From: Meiothermus granaticius NBRC 107808
GTDB lineage: Bacteria; Deinococcota; Deinococci; Deinococcales; Thermaceae
DNA length: 64,000 nt
Assembly: GCF_003574355.1 (NCBI RefSeq)
Contig: NZ_QWLB01000009.1
Location: 24,343 to 88,342, forward strand
Direction of reading: 5' to 3'
The position numbers and the translations under genes are program-made. The notes below the pieces were generated by a model. That model was given only the letters and a program-made list of their open reading frames with translations. It was not told the DNA's origin and made no database searches. Below are positions 32,801 to 40,663 of the stretch, one piece after another. Each line of letters begins with the position of its first letter. The first letter of the stretch is position 1.

Positions 32801-34195
32801 GCGGTGCGAGGCGTCTCCCCAACGCCGCCTGTCCCGCTGAGTCTTTTTCTTCTTCTCCTGGTTAGGTTTGTAGTCGGGCTCCATCCACCAAGCTCGTAAT
32901 GACATGACCGCTGTGATCGCACTGCTGGGGTCGAAGTCTAGATTGATCCAGATTTTTAGGTCGGCCCATGGGGGCATCACTGCCGAGGTGCCGCTATTGG
33001 GGATGGTGGTGGCGGCGCTCTTCACCAGGGCCTGAGCGCGGGCGGTGATCACGGCACTGCGGGCCTTCAAGCCCTGGTTTGAGCTTTGGCTGAACGCGGG
33101 ATCCGAGGGGGGCAGGGTTGCCAGATCACTCACCGTTTGTACACGCCTCTGCAGCACCGCCGCGCTGCCCTTGGTCAGACCCGGTACGCGGCTTAGATGA
33201 TCGTTCTGCTGTGCAACCTGCCAGCAGTGCAGTTCGTGTTCGGTAGGTTTACCTTCGCTGTCTTTCCAAGGGTAGCCCAGGAACTCGCAGCCCAGGCAGC
33301 GGTAGTCAACATGCCATTGCAAGTTCTGCCAGGGGGTTCGGAGGACACGGGGCAGGTCTTTAGTGAGCAGGCGGCGCAACCTGGGGATGAATACACTGTA
33401 CTCGGCAGTCTCGAGATCCTCTTCGAGCGCCGTCGCTAGGTCAGCATCAGTTATCAAAGCCCCGGCTAGCCGCGCCTTGGCTTTTTGGGCAAGTTTGGAG
33501 GCATCGTGGCTTCCGGGCCAAACCGCACCTGCCGCCACCACCACGAACCGATCGTCGTAACCCCGCTCTTTGAGCCAGGCAGCTAGGATCAGCGAGTAGT
33601 GCACTACCTCGGCGAAGTAGTTGGCCCCTGGCTCTGCGGTGAGCTTAAGGTCAATGACTCGCAGGCGGAGGCGCTCGTCGGTTGGGGGCAGGTCGGTCAG
33701 GTTGCCCTGCTCGTCCACAGCCTGCCACACCTTGCCTGATGGGGGGACGAATCCCGGCGGCAGCACCTGTAACAGGTCGGGGATTACCGTACCGTTGGAG
33801 ATTAGCGGGTTTCCGAACTCGTCAGTAAGCCCGCCCAGATTGTATGTGGCCCGGAAGGCAGCAGGGACACCATATTTCGCCTCGACCACGAAGTTAAAGG
33901 ACTGGAGTTTATCCATGACCGATTCTAGCAACGTGGGTTCGGGTCGCAGTTTGCCGGGTTTAGGCGAGTTGACGAAGACCTTCCCTGCACCGAACAGGTT
34001 TTGTACCTCCGACACCTTAAGATCCTGCCAGGTGTCGCCTGCCATCGAGAGGTAGGTGAGGCCTGCCCTGGCCGTCTGTCTAGGGGGGAGGCTGTGTTTT
34101 TTCAGCTCGGCATCGCCGTACATAGACAACCTGAACCGGCGCTCGCAGTCGGACTTAAGGTACAGAGAGATACTCTTCTTTTTCAGCTCGGGCAT
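29822..34195 (-). CDS. Fe-S RecB-type nuclease fused to Dna2-like SF1 helicase
   Basis: A 1457-residue protein. The start at 34195 (MPELKKKSISLYLKS) has GGAG six bases ahead. The N-terminal 500 residues resemble the TM0106-type RecB nuclease: a Cys in SDCERRF, VIDLKL with the PD-(D/E)xK Asp-x-Lys, then YRCLGCEF and LHCWQ, giving one N-terminal and three later Cys as in the 4Fe-4S cluster of Cas4, AddB and Dna2. The C-terminal SF1B helicase has IWGPPGTGKSQT near residue 970, LVIIDEASQMD near 1112 and DTVERFQGQERDVII near the end. It follows a DNA methyltransferase gene on the same strand. Probable role: unmethylated foreign DNA is unwound and cut. This is inferred from architecture and pairing. 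Confidence 0.8.
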   Translation of the reverse strand: MPELKKKSISLYLKSDCERRFRLSMYGDAELKKHSLPPRQTARAGLTYLSMAGDTWQDLKVSEVQNLFGAGKVFVNSPKPGKLRPEPTLLESVMDKLQSFNFVVEAKYGVPAAFRATYNLGGLTDEFGNPLISNGTVIPDLLQVLPPGFVPPSGKVWQAVDEQGNLTDLPPTDERLRLRVIDLKLTAEPGANYFAEVVHYSLILAAWLKERGYDDRFVVVAAGAVWPGSHDASKLAQKAKARLAGALITDADLATALEEDLETAEYSVFIPRLRRLLTKDLPRVLRTPWQNLQWHVDYRCLGCEFLGYPWKDSEGKPTEHELHCWQVAQQNDHLSRVPGLTKGSAAVLQRRVQTVSDLATLPPSDPAFSQSSNQGLKARSAVITARAQALVKSAATTIPNSGTSAVMPPWADLKIWINLDFDPSSAITAVMSLRAWWMEPDYKPNQEKKKKTQRDRRRWGDASHRLVYVVDQRSVDSERREFLRFLEQLKAIMDEVRALDKKRAASDRTGLEQGSSYQIYLWDEAQLRQLIRMVGRHLPAIVANPNLRDLAWLFPSPELLAHPEDATRRSPITLVADAVESHVAVPQPHHYTLTGVVTSYHPRLAKFIPKFDPHYQDPLSNLIPAERIHEYWGRSDNWSNKQRRLEETSLRKTYALALISNRLEQDLRPTLAKEAAPPLSFNYEQPLKGVSLEGQLWYQYHRLNAASEELEAQVTYAMAAHEREARLKSAHLTQRIDDPAGRSRALKHLNAAAGTQLFDTQDLLIYELSPSSAEVNIRENAVGLALSPRNDPTFLHRIATPHIFSGLETYTSGDQQFRSVAEADLTKVSLEAIDRQNLLIALRLDARAKVLKLESVSGVDFRQHVMLDQMYTDSLSKKLKLTIRAIGKPPGWPNNMVITRSLPAAPTPPATGGGRAPKVAWDYLYYSLHTYQKTLPINTAALQTQLEHSGVMLNPSQWSAWREALKRRLSVIWGPPGTGKSQTLRAVVLGAVLDAQSSNRPLRVLVTANTYTAVDNVLLRLEEHYRSNPTPPSLFRVQSKFRAPDASLAAHTALVNIPLDVRNPGADVNRLQHLLHNPAGVLILGTTPQQLHNLAYAGATSSAQSHAVREWFDLVIIDEASQMDVAMSTLIFSKVAQDGRVVLAGDNLQLPPIHPADPPKDLEVKVGSLYEFMTLDQGIQATSLDINYRSNKTIVDFVRLAGYSPSLVSHSPQLRLHLPGGLPTSQPPNWPSTVRWSSAWGELLNPERPVTCFVYEDFESGQSNEFEAQTVTALIALLQGNLAEKPLGLRDASGNPTIPATTPYSPDRFWEHGVGIVTPHRAQVSKIAEHLIRNFAGSVAHRVIRSAVDTVERFQGQERDVIIASFGLGDPDVIQLEDEFLYSLNRFNVMASRARCKLIVLITQSLLDYLSDDQDVLRESALLKRFAEDYCHNVRKLNLPVLIGGKLMTREGELRDL

Positions 34196-34308
34196 AGTTT
34201 TTCTCCAAGTGATCATAAGAATATCAAGCATAACGGCGCATTGAAGGCCAAATGAACCAGTCTGGCAAAACTGCCACACTGACTCTCAATCCAGTGCAAG
34301 AGCGGCTA

Positions 34309-35394
34309 TCAGGCCGTGGAACCAACCCTTTTAAGAGCTGGAGCACTGTAATCCACCAGGTCTAATCCAAGGGCGCGGAAGCCCAATTTCCTCGCTACCT
34401 TTAACGTGGTGCCGCTCCCGGCAAAGGGGTCAAGAATTGTGGCGGGGACGGGTTCGGCGGGGCAGCCGCAAGTCTCCCATCCAGTCTGGGCCTTCATCGG
34501 AAAAGTGAACTCGCGGAAATAACCGCCCAGCACCACTTTTGCTTCGTTCGCCAGGCGCAACACCTCTCGGGCATTTTTTTCATCTCCTTGAATTTTCCTG
34601 GCTTTCCCGGCATCCCCCAAGCCCACGGCCCGGATCGCGGCGAGGTGCTCGGCAGTGAGATTTGATTCCTCGAAGAGTTGCATGGCCCGGATGGCTTGAG
34701 GCCTATCTGGATTTAAACGCGCTGTGCGTTCAACTATCGGCAGGTGCGGCTTACCGCATTGAGGGCAGACCCTTTCAGGGGCGGCAAATGTGAGCACGCG
34801 TTCTACTAACTCATCTGGGAACGGAGCTAAATGCGGATCCTTCGAACGCTCTGCACGGAGCTTCCAGACATTACCCGGGTTAAATCCATTGCCGAATTTC
34901 GCGGCGTAACCGTACAGGTTGGTATAGATTTCCCGCTTCCTTGAAAGGTGGTAGATAAACTCGTATCGGTTAGCCAATCGATAAGGCTTTGACTCGGGAA
35001 TACCATACGACTTCACCCAAACGATTCGGTGCTGGATAAGCCAGCCGTGATCCTGCGCGGCCAGCATGAACCGCTCGGGTATCCCAGCCAGGTCGCGGTT
35101 AACATATGTATCTGCGATGTTTACAAAAGCCGATCCATGCGGCTTGAGTACCCGTTCCCACTGCTTGAGACAGGCCATAAGGCTGCGTATATAGCCTTTT
35201 GGGGTTGCCTCCTGGCCTATTTGTTTGGGATGTAGATAGTCGATTTTTTTCCAGTAAGGGGGCGAGGTGATGATCAGATCAATGCTGTTTTCCTCGAGCG
35301 CAGAGAGGTCTCGAGCATCTCCAACCAAGAATGTCGTTTCGCTTTGCCTGAGTGGGTTAGGCGTGGGGGATGTTTTTCTCAAACCTGCTCCCAT
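34309..35394 (-). CDS. DNA methyltransferase (TSPPYW, beta-class order)
   Basis: A 361-residue modification enzyme. Catalytic motif IV TSPPYW stands near residue 44 and the SAM-binding motif DPFAGSGTT near 318, so the motif order is that of beta-class N4-cytosine/N6-adenine methyltransferases. The middle carries a zinc-knuckle-like pair (CPQCGKPH, later CGCP) and a target-recognition region. The start at 35394 (MGAGLRKTS) lies shortly after a TATAAA box, almost leaderless; a longer frame to 35451 crosses the promoter. The nuclease-helicase gene follows after 113 bases. Together they look like a two-gene restriction-modification-like system. Confidence 0.8.
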   Translation of the reverse strand: MGAGLRKTSPTPNPLRQSETTFLVGDARDLSALEENSIDLIITSPPYWKKIDYLHPKQIGQEATPKGYIRSLMACLKQWERVLKPHGSAFVNIADTYVNRDLAGIPERFMLAAQDHGWLIQHRIVWVKSYGIPESKPYRLANRYEFIYHLSRKREIYTNLYGYAAKFGNGFNPGNVWKLRAERSKDPHLAPFPDELVERVLTFAAPERVCPQCGKPHLPIVERTARLNPDRPQAIRAMQLFEESNLTAEHLAAIRAVGLGDAGKARKIQGDEKNAREVLRLANEAKVVLGGYFREFTFPMKAQTGWETCGCPAEPVPATILDPFAGSGTTLKVARKLGFRALGLDLVDYSAPALKRVGSTA

Positions 35395-35409
35395 CGAATC
35401 AGAGTTTAT

Positions 35410-35742
35410 ATCTATCCCGTCCTCTCGTCGAGAGGGGCGGCGGCAGATCAAAAACCCAAATGGCTCGGAGGAGGGCTTGTGCGAACTATTGCCCCTACCA
35501 TTCCCCTTCTCTCGACGAACGGGGGCAAATGGACAATCCCCTTTCGGGACGGGCAGAGCCCGTGTACTCGGGGGACAATTCCCTGGCGGGACAGGCTACG
35601 CCGCTACACCCGGATGGACCGCACTGCGCGGTAGTTTTCCTCGGAGGAAGGAAGTGTTGGGAATGTTGGGAGTTTTGGCAAGGTAACCCTGCCATATTTC
35701 CTCGGAAGAGGAAACTACACTATATTCCACATGCTCTGTAAC
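35410..35742. repeat. Hairpin-dense noncoding region with IS605-type repeat units
   Basis: No convincing gene. At least six stem-loops occur, for example CCTCTCG/CGAGAGG near 35421, ACGGGC/GCCCGT near 35549, ACCGC/GCGGT near 35620 and TTTCCTC/GAGGAAA near 35697. Two units (35531-35570 and 35573-35611) follow the pattern GGACAATTCCC..CGGGAC-stem-loop-stem-TACACCC that also occurs in the tnpB tails at 47.1 and 60.5 kb. It looks like debris of IS200/IS605-type elements. Confidence 0.5.
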
Positions 35743-35851
35743 ATGATGTCATGCACTGGAGAGCGGCCTTACTCTCGGTTATCGCGGCCCTGGGCCTGCC
35801 CGTTGTCGGGCGCACCTGCGCCACTACTACCGGGGCTACGAGGCCCAGGGG

Positions 35852-36496
35852 GTGCGGGCCTCATGGGCGCTGGCAGTGGCGGTGGAGGTTGCGACTTTCT
35901 ACATGAGCTTCTCCTACGTGGTGATTCAATCCCCCTGGGCTTTCTGGGGCAGCCTCATCGGGGCTTTCGTGGTCTTCTGGGGTAACCTCTCCAGCATGTA
36001 CGAAGCCCGGCTGGAAAGGCTATGGGCCGTGAACGCTCCCTCTGCGAACGAGGATTCACCTGCAAAAGAGAAGCCCGGAGTCAGGGTGCAGGCAGAACCT
36101 ATTCAAACAGAGCCTATGAAGGAGGGCTCTCAGTACGTTTTCGAAACGTTGCTTGCTGCGGAAGAAGTGGAGACCAAAATCAGCCAGGTGAGGCAGTCGG
36201 TGCGGGCAGTCGCGGCCAAGGTTCCACCGAGGAGCGAACCCTTACCGGAGGCTTCGCAACTGGCAGAGGACGAAGCAGGACAGGAACCCACACTATTGCT
36301 TTCCGAGAGCGACAAGGAAGTGCTTCGGCTGGCCACATTGGGGCCGGTTGGCCCCTCGGGGATCAGCCGTGCGCTGGGAATCGCTAAGAGCAGTGCCGGC
36401 GACAGGCTCAAGAAGCTAGAACGAATGGGGCTATTGGTGAAGGACAGCTCGGGTTATGTGCCAACGGGTCAAGCACAGTCACTTCTGAAGGGATGA
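35852..36496 (+). CDS. Truncated membrane protein with winged-helix C-terminus
   Basis: GTG-started frame of 214 residues. Two membrane segments (VAVEVATFYMSFSYVVI and WGSLIGAFVVFWGNL) are followed by a Glu/Pro-rich linker and a winged-helix domain (LSESDKEVLRLATLGPVGPSGISRALGIAKSSAGDRLKKLERMGLL). The same frame is open upstream to about 35746 (RHYYRGYEAQGVRAS) without a good start, so the original N-terminus may have been lost at the hairpin region. Similar membrane plus HTH proteins occur on plasmids and integrative elements; the exact role is unknown. Confidence 0.5.
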   Translation: MRASWALAVAVEVATFYMSFSYVVIQSPWAFWGSLIGAFVVFWGNLSSMYEARLERLWAVNAPSANEDSPAKEKPGVRVQAEPIQTEPMKEGSQYVFETLLAAEEVETKISQVRQSVRAVAAKVPPRSEPLPEASQLAEDEAGQEPTLLLSESDKEVLRLATLGPVGPSGISRALGIAKSSAGDRLKKLERMGLLVKDSSGYVPTGQAQSLLKG

Positions 36497-36626
36497 TGTG
36501 GAGGAAACTCGGGGAGGAGAGCCTTCAGGGCCTCGAGGTCATGCCGCTCAACAGCCTGTTTGCAGATTCACTCCAGCGCAGGCATGGGGTCACTATGCTT
36601 TAGAAGTCAGCGGTAGGCATCAGCCT

Positions 36627-37163
36627 TCAGGTCTCATCAAAAAACGGTTTCACCTGTACAATAGCTTTGCGAGGTTTATCGCCAGTAACGAATCTTTTTG
36701 CTGAAAGTTCTACGATTTGTGAATCGTTCAGTGGACATTTGTTGAGGTCTTTGGGTTTGCTCGAACTCTCACTCTTATTATCGACAAGTTTCATGATGTT
36801 ACCAAAGATCAAGTCAATGGTTGGTTTGAGAAGATTGTCCAAATCGACCGACATCCGAGCATCATTGCTCTGCTTTTCTTCGTAAAAAGTTGCATCGAAA
36901 ATAAATGGTATTTTGGTTAGCTTTTCATATAAAATCTTCGTGGTTTCCTTCTCTCTCTCAAGCCCCTCCAAAACGCCAAGTTTGACTTTGATTCTTTCGA
37001 TAAAATCCTGGAGTTTCTGATTGTTTTCTTCCGAATCGAATCCCTCTACATCTTTTATTGTTTTCTTGTTTATGTAAGTAAACTCCACTCGCAGAATAAT
37101 CTCATTAAGAATCTCTAGCTTTACAAGCTGCCCTTTATCTTCTGTGTAACGAACTCCCTCCAT
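36627..37163 (-). CDS. RusA-like Holliday junction resolvase, AT-rich
   Basis: A 178-residue protein whose codon use and base composition are far more AT-rich than the neighbours, a sign of recent transfer. The core SVDLDNLLKPTIDLIFGNIM followed by LNDSQIVELSAKRF matches the DxDN..K..D and ND.Q motif spacing of RusA endonucleases. The acidic residues needed for metal binding are present. RusA genes are mainly carried by phages. No other phage genes adjoin it, so it is probably a leftover of an integrated element. Confidence 0.5.
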   Translation of the reverse strand: MEGVRYTEDKGQLVKLEILNEIILRVEFTYINKKTIKDVEGFDSEENNQKLQDFIERIKVKLGVLEGLEREKETTKILYEKLTKIPFIFDATFYEEKQSNDARMSVDLDNLLKPTIDLIFGNIMKLVDNKSESSSKPKDLNKCPLNDSQIVELSAKRFVTGDKPRKAIVQVKPFFDET

Positions 37164-37293
37164 AGTGTCCAGAGCATATTGACTTCATCCCAGTTTGTTG
37201 GGTTATTTGTCACTACTACGTTTTCTTGGAAGTAACAGAACATCGAGAGCAGCCGCTCCCCCAGACCCTCAGAAGGTTTTTGCGGCCAGAGAA

Positions 37294-37422
37294 TCACCCC
37301 AGCTTGCTGCGCTGCCCCTTCACCCACCCCCAGGCCGTCCCATCGCCCACCCCGTACTTCCTTGCCAGGCTGTGAAGGGAAGCCCCGGTCTGGCGATACT
37401 CCTCCACCAGCCGAGCCCGCAT
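37294..37422 (-). pseudogene. Helix-turn-helix transposase fragment
   Basis: 42 codons, MRARLVEEYRQTGASLHSLARKYGVGDGTAWGWVKG, read as an HTH like the first protein of IS3/IS630 elements. The upstream part of the frame runs straight into the inverted repeat of the IS5 element, suggesting it was cut by that insertion. Confidence 0.35.
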
Positions 37423-37465
37423 CTCCCCCTTCCCTCCCGGCCCTGGCTTTTTCCGGGGAATACAG

Positions 37466-38318
37466 TAGAGGGTGTTATGAACATTAGGGCTAAGCTGGAG
37501 AGATGAGCCGGAAGCGGTATCCAAGCGACGTAAGCGACGAGGAGTGGATGTTCATGGCCCCCTACCTGACGCTGATGCGCGAGGATGCACCCCAAAGGGA
37601 ATACGCCTTGCGGGAGGTGTTTGACGGTTTGCGCTGGATAGTCCGTGCCGGAGCCACTTGGAGGATGATGCCAGGGGATTTACCGCCCTGGGAAGTGGTT
37701 TATCAGCAAACCCAGCGCTGGCTGGCCGCGGGGGTGTTCGAGGCCATCGTGCAGGACCTGGGGGTGTTGTTGCGGTTGGCTGAAGGCAGGAGTGCTCAAC
37801 CCTCCGCCGCCATCTTCGACAGCCGTACCCTGCAATCCAGCCCTGAAAGTGGTGGGCGAGCGGGATACGATGGCGCTAAACGTCGGAAGGGCAGTAAGGT
37901 GCATGTGGCCGTAGACACCCTAGGACACCTGTTGGCGTTACATGTCACCTCAGCCAATGAGCAAGACCGGGCTCAGATGTCTGAGTTGGCCCAGGCCGTG
38001 CAGCAGGCCACCCAGCAAAACGTCGAGCTGGCTTACGTGGATGCGGGCTACACCGGCGAGCGAGCCCGACAGGATGCTCAAGCGCAAGGTATCCACCTGG
38101 AAGTGGTCAAACTGCCCCAGGTCCGGAAGGGCTTCGTATTGCTACCTAGAAGGTGGGTGGTAGAGCGTTCGTTCGGCTGGGTGGCAAGGTTCCGACGGCT
38201 TGCCAGAGATTACGAACGTCTGCCACAAACCTTGGCGGGCCTGCACTTCCTGGCTTTCGCCATCCTCCTCCTGTCCCGTTTCGTCAATCTCATGTCCCAA
38301 TGTGCCTAACACCCTCTA
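37466..38318 (+). mobile_element. IS5-family insertion sequence (IS427-like)
   Basis: TAGAGGGTGTTATGAACATT at the left (37466-37485) and the matching reverse complement at the right (ending 38318) form imperfect terminal inverted repeats with the core GAGGGTGTTA. TA at each outer edge would be the 2-bp target duplication typical of the IS427 group. The element contains one intact transposase gene and seems recently active. Confidence 0.75.
37503..38309 (+). CDS. IS5-family DDE transposase
   Basis: A 268-residue transposase in one frame. Start MSRKRYPSDVSDEEWMFMAPYL is the usual N-terminal DUF4096-like domain; FDSRTLQSSPESGG contains the first Asp, LAYVDAGYTG the second and WVVERSFGWVARFRRLARDYERL the Glu signature of IS5. 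All three catalytic residues are present and the gene fills the element between the inverted repeats, so it should be functional. Confidence 0.9.
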   Translation: MSRKRYPSDVSDEEWMFMAPYLTLMREDAPQREYALREVFDGLRWIVRAGATWRMMPGDLPPWEVVYQQTQRWLAAGVFEAIVQDLGVLLRLAEGRSAQPSAAIFDSRTLQSSPESGGRAGYDGAKRRKGSKVHVAVDTLGHLLALHVTSANEQDRAQMSELAQAVQQATQQNVELAYVDAGYTGERARQDAQAQGIHLEVVKLPQVRKGFVLLPRRWVVERSFGWVARFRRLARDYERLPQTLAGLHFLAFAILLLSRFVNLMSQCA

Positions 38319-38560
38319 GGTTGGCGCTGTTCTGCTCAAAGCCCAACGAATTCAGCAAGCACAATCCAAGCAAGCCCTTCCCCTCTCTGCCCCTCCTGCT
38401 GCCCAGCGCGGTAAACACCTCGAGAAGGTGAACAAAATGCCTGTCATAAACGGCCGATCCGATATGCGGGGGGTCCACCTTTGGCCTTCGGCGGATCAGG
38501 CGGCAACAGGAATTGATCAGATTCCACAACCCATCTCTCAGCAATGGCTTGCCCATCTTC
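38319..38560 (-). pseudogene. Degraded IS5-family transposase N-terminus
   Basis: On the minus strand, LLRDGLWNLI is followed after a frame change by FLLPPDPPKAKGGPP, the start pattern of IS5-family transposases (W..I.PLLPP.PPK.KGGRP). Later codons are scrambled and the frame meets the intact IS5 element. It is an older, dead copy. Confidence 0.4.
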
Positions 38561-38612
38561 CTGTTTTACACAGTGTTTTGTTCGGAGTTCTTGGGAGTAT
38601 AACATCCGCGCA

Positions 38613-39926
38613 TCACCCTAATTTTTTGAGGGGGAGATGCAGGCTAAACCGCGCCCCCCTGGGCCCATTGGCCGCCTCGACCCGGCCCCCATGCCAGCGG
38701 GCAATGGCCGCCACCAGGGCCAGCCCCAGGCCGCTCCCGCTGCGGCGGTGTTCCACCTGGGCCTGGTAGAAGCGCTCAAACAGGTGCGGGAGCGCGGCCT
38801 CGGGAATGCCGCCGCCGGTGTCCTCCACCTCCACCAGCGCCTCGGCCCCTATCTGGCGCAGGGTCACGCTTACCTCGCCTGCCGGGGTGAACTTGAGGGC
38901 ATTTTCCAGCAGGTTGCGCAGGGCCAGCCCCAGGGCCAGCCGATCCCCGGTGACCAGGAGCGGCCTTTCGGGCAGGCTGACCCGGAGCGCAAGCCCCTTG
39001 GCCGCGAACAGGGGCAGAAGATCTTCGACCACTTCGGCAGCCAGCTCGTTGAGGACTACCCTTTCCCGCGCCAGCCCCTGCCCGGCTTCGGCCCGAACCA
39101 GTTGCAGCAGCTTTTCCACCAGGGCCAGGAGGCGCTGGGTGGAGCGGTAGGCCGAGTCCAGGGCCTGGGCCACCTGGGGGTCGCGGTTTTTATCCTGGGC
39201 CTGCTCGAGCCGCCCCAGGAGCACCGTCAGGGGGGTGCGCAGCTCGTGGGCGGCGTCCTGGGTGAAGCGGCGCTCGTTTTCGATGAGCTGGCCCAGGCTC
39301 GCCAGCAGGGCGTTGAAGGCCTGGCTCAGGGTGAAGAGCTCGTCGCGGGCCACGGGCAGCGGCAGGGGGCGGTTCCAGCTCTGGCTCTGGGCCCGCTCCC
39401 GCGCCGCCAGGGTCAGGGTGCGCACCGGACGGAGGGCCCGCCCCACCAGGAAATAACCCAGCGCCAGGGCCAGCCCCAGGGCCGCGGGAAACACCCAGAA
39501 CAGCACGCGCTCGAGGGCCCGCAGGCTGGCCTCGAGGCCCGCCAGGGGCCGCCCGGCCAGCAACAGCCCCCCGTCTACGCGGATTCCGCAGAAACGAAAA
39601 TCGGCTGCCGCGAAGCACCCCACCCGTGGGGCGGGTGGGGGGTGGGGGGTGCGTCCCAGGCCCTCGGCCAGACCCTGCGCCCCATAGAGCAGCAAGGCCA
39701 GATCGGGCGGGAGCTTCGGCAGGAGTTCGCCCTCCTGGCTGAACCCGAGCCGCCCGTTGTCGCTGTTGACCCAGGGCTGGGCCAGCATCAGGGCCTCCTG
39801 CAGGCGCTGATCCAGCTCGGCCTGCAGGATGCGGGCCAGGCCCAGGCGCAGCCCCAACCCCGCCAGCAGCAAGACCCCGGCCACCAGCAGGGTGTAGAAG
39901 AGGGTCAGGCGCAGGCGGAGGCTCAT
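38613..39926 (-). CDS. Sensor histidine kinase
   Basis: A 437-residue kinase: two membrane segments (residues 7-32 and about 142-165), an external domain of about 110 residues, HAMP, HisKA with DAAHELRTPLTVLLG, and HATPase with NLLENALKFTPAG, VEDTGGGIPEAAL and GSGLGLALV. Overlaps its response regulator by ATGA (39923-39926). The PepSY gene upstream is on the same strand, so the operon is PepSY, regulator, kinase. The signal is unknown; PepSY neighbours often modulate such kinases at the outer face. Confidence 0.9.
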   Translation of the reverse strand: MSLRLRLTLFYTLLVAGVLLLAGLGLRLGLARILQAELDQRLQEALMLAQPWVNSDNGRLGFSQEGELLPKLPPDLALLLYGAQGLAEGLGRTPHPPPAPRVGCFAAADFRFCGIRVDGGLLLAGRPLAGLEASLRALERVLFWVFPAALGLALALGYFLVGRALRPVRTLTLAARERAQSQSWNRPLPLPVARDELFTLSQAFNALLASLGQLIENERRFTQDAAHELRTPLTVLLGRLEQAQDKNRDPQVAQALDSAYRSTQRLLALVEKLLQLVRAEAGQGLARERVVLNELAAEVVEDLLPLFAAKGLALRVSLPERPLLVTGDRLALGLALRNLLENALKFTPAGEVSVTLRQIGAEALVEVEDTGGGIPEAALPHLFERFYQAQVEHRRSGSGLGLALVAAIARWHGGRVEAANGPRGARFSLHLPLKKLG

Positions 39927-40579
39927 CCCAGCAATTTATAGCCCAGCCCGCGCTGGGTCTCGATGGCCTCCGGGGCCAGCTTCTGGCGCAGGCGGGAGAT
40001 GTAGGGGTCCAGGCTGCGCGGGTCAATGCTGGCCTCACCCGGCCAGACGTGCTCCAGCAGCAGCTCGCGGGGATAAAACTCCCCAGGGTGCAGGGCCAGG
40101 AACTCCAGGATCAGCCACTCCTTGGCGGAGAGCTCGAGCGCTGTCCCGCTCCACCAGGCCTGTTTGGCCTTGAGGTCGAGGGCGAGCCGCCCCACCTCGA
40201 CCCGGTTCTGGGCCACCCCCCTGGAGCGGCGCAGCAGGGCCCGTACCCGCGCCCGCAGCTCGCGCAGGTGAAAGGGCTTGACCAGGTAGTCGTCGGCCCC
40301 GGCCTCGAGGCCGCGCACCCGGTCGTCCAGGCCGTCGCGGGCGGTCAGCATCAGCACCGGAAGCCCGTCCCCCCGCCCCCGCAGGTGCTCCAGCAGGCTG
40401 AAGCCATCCCGCCGGGGCAGGCCCACATCCAGCACCACCAGGTCGTAGGGAAAGCCCTCCAGCAGCCCCTGGCCCTCCGCGCCATCCTGGGCCCAGTCCA
40501 CCGCGTAAGGCTCGGCCTCGAGGGTCTCCTTGACCAGCATCCCCACCTCGGGGTCATCTTCAATCAGCAGAATGCGCAT
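39923..40579 (-). CDS. OmpR-family response regulator
   Basis: Starts MRILLIEDDPEVGML; an ATG six codons upstream is less fitting to the family. Receiver with Asp51 in LVVLDVGLP and Lys in LVKPF, then a winged-helix domain ending YISRLRQKLAPEAIETQRGLGYKLLG. Partner of the kinase immediately downstream. Confidence 0.9.
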   Translation of the reverse strand: MRILLIEDDPEVGMLVKETLEAEPYAVDWAQDGAEGQGLLEGFPYDLVVLDVGLPRRDGFSLLEHLRGRGDGLPVLMLTARDGLDDRVRGLEAGADDYLVKPFHLRELRARVRALLRRSRGVAQNRVEVGRLALDLKAKQAWWSGTALELSAKEWLILEFLALHPGEFYPRELLLEHVWPGEASIDPRSLDPYISRLRQKLAPEAIETQRGLGYKLLG

Positions 40580-40613
40580 AAAAACAGCCTGGCCCAAAAA
40601 GGTTTAGCGATGG

Positions 40614-40645
40614 TAAAAGCCAGCCCTGCCCTTTGGAGGCAGGGC
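40614..40645 (-). terminator. Stem-loop terminator after the PepSY gene
   Basis: GCCCTGCC (40623-40630) and GGCAGGGC (40638-40645) form an 8-bp perfect stem; on the minus strand it is followed by CTTTT. It lies between the PepSY gene and the regulator and probably reduces read-through. Confidence 0.5.
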
Positions 40646-40663
40646 CAGCCCTACAGGACGGGT

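Noticed and set aside
35452..35742. Short overlapping frames in the hairpin cluster
   Set aside because: Translations are low-complexity Pro/Arg/Ser products of palindromic DNA without protein character.
37121..37327. Small frame upstream of the RusA-like gene
   Set aside because: It crosses a sharp composition change and has no recognisable domain or ribosome site.
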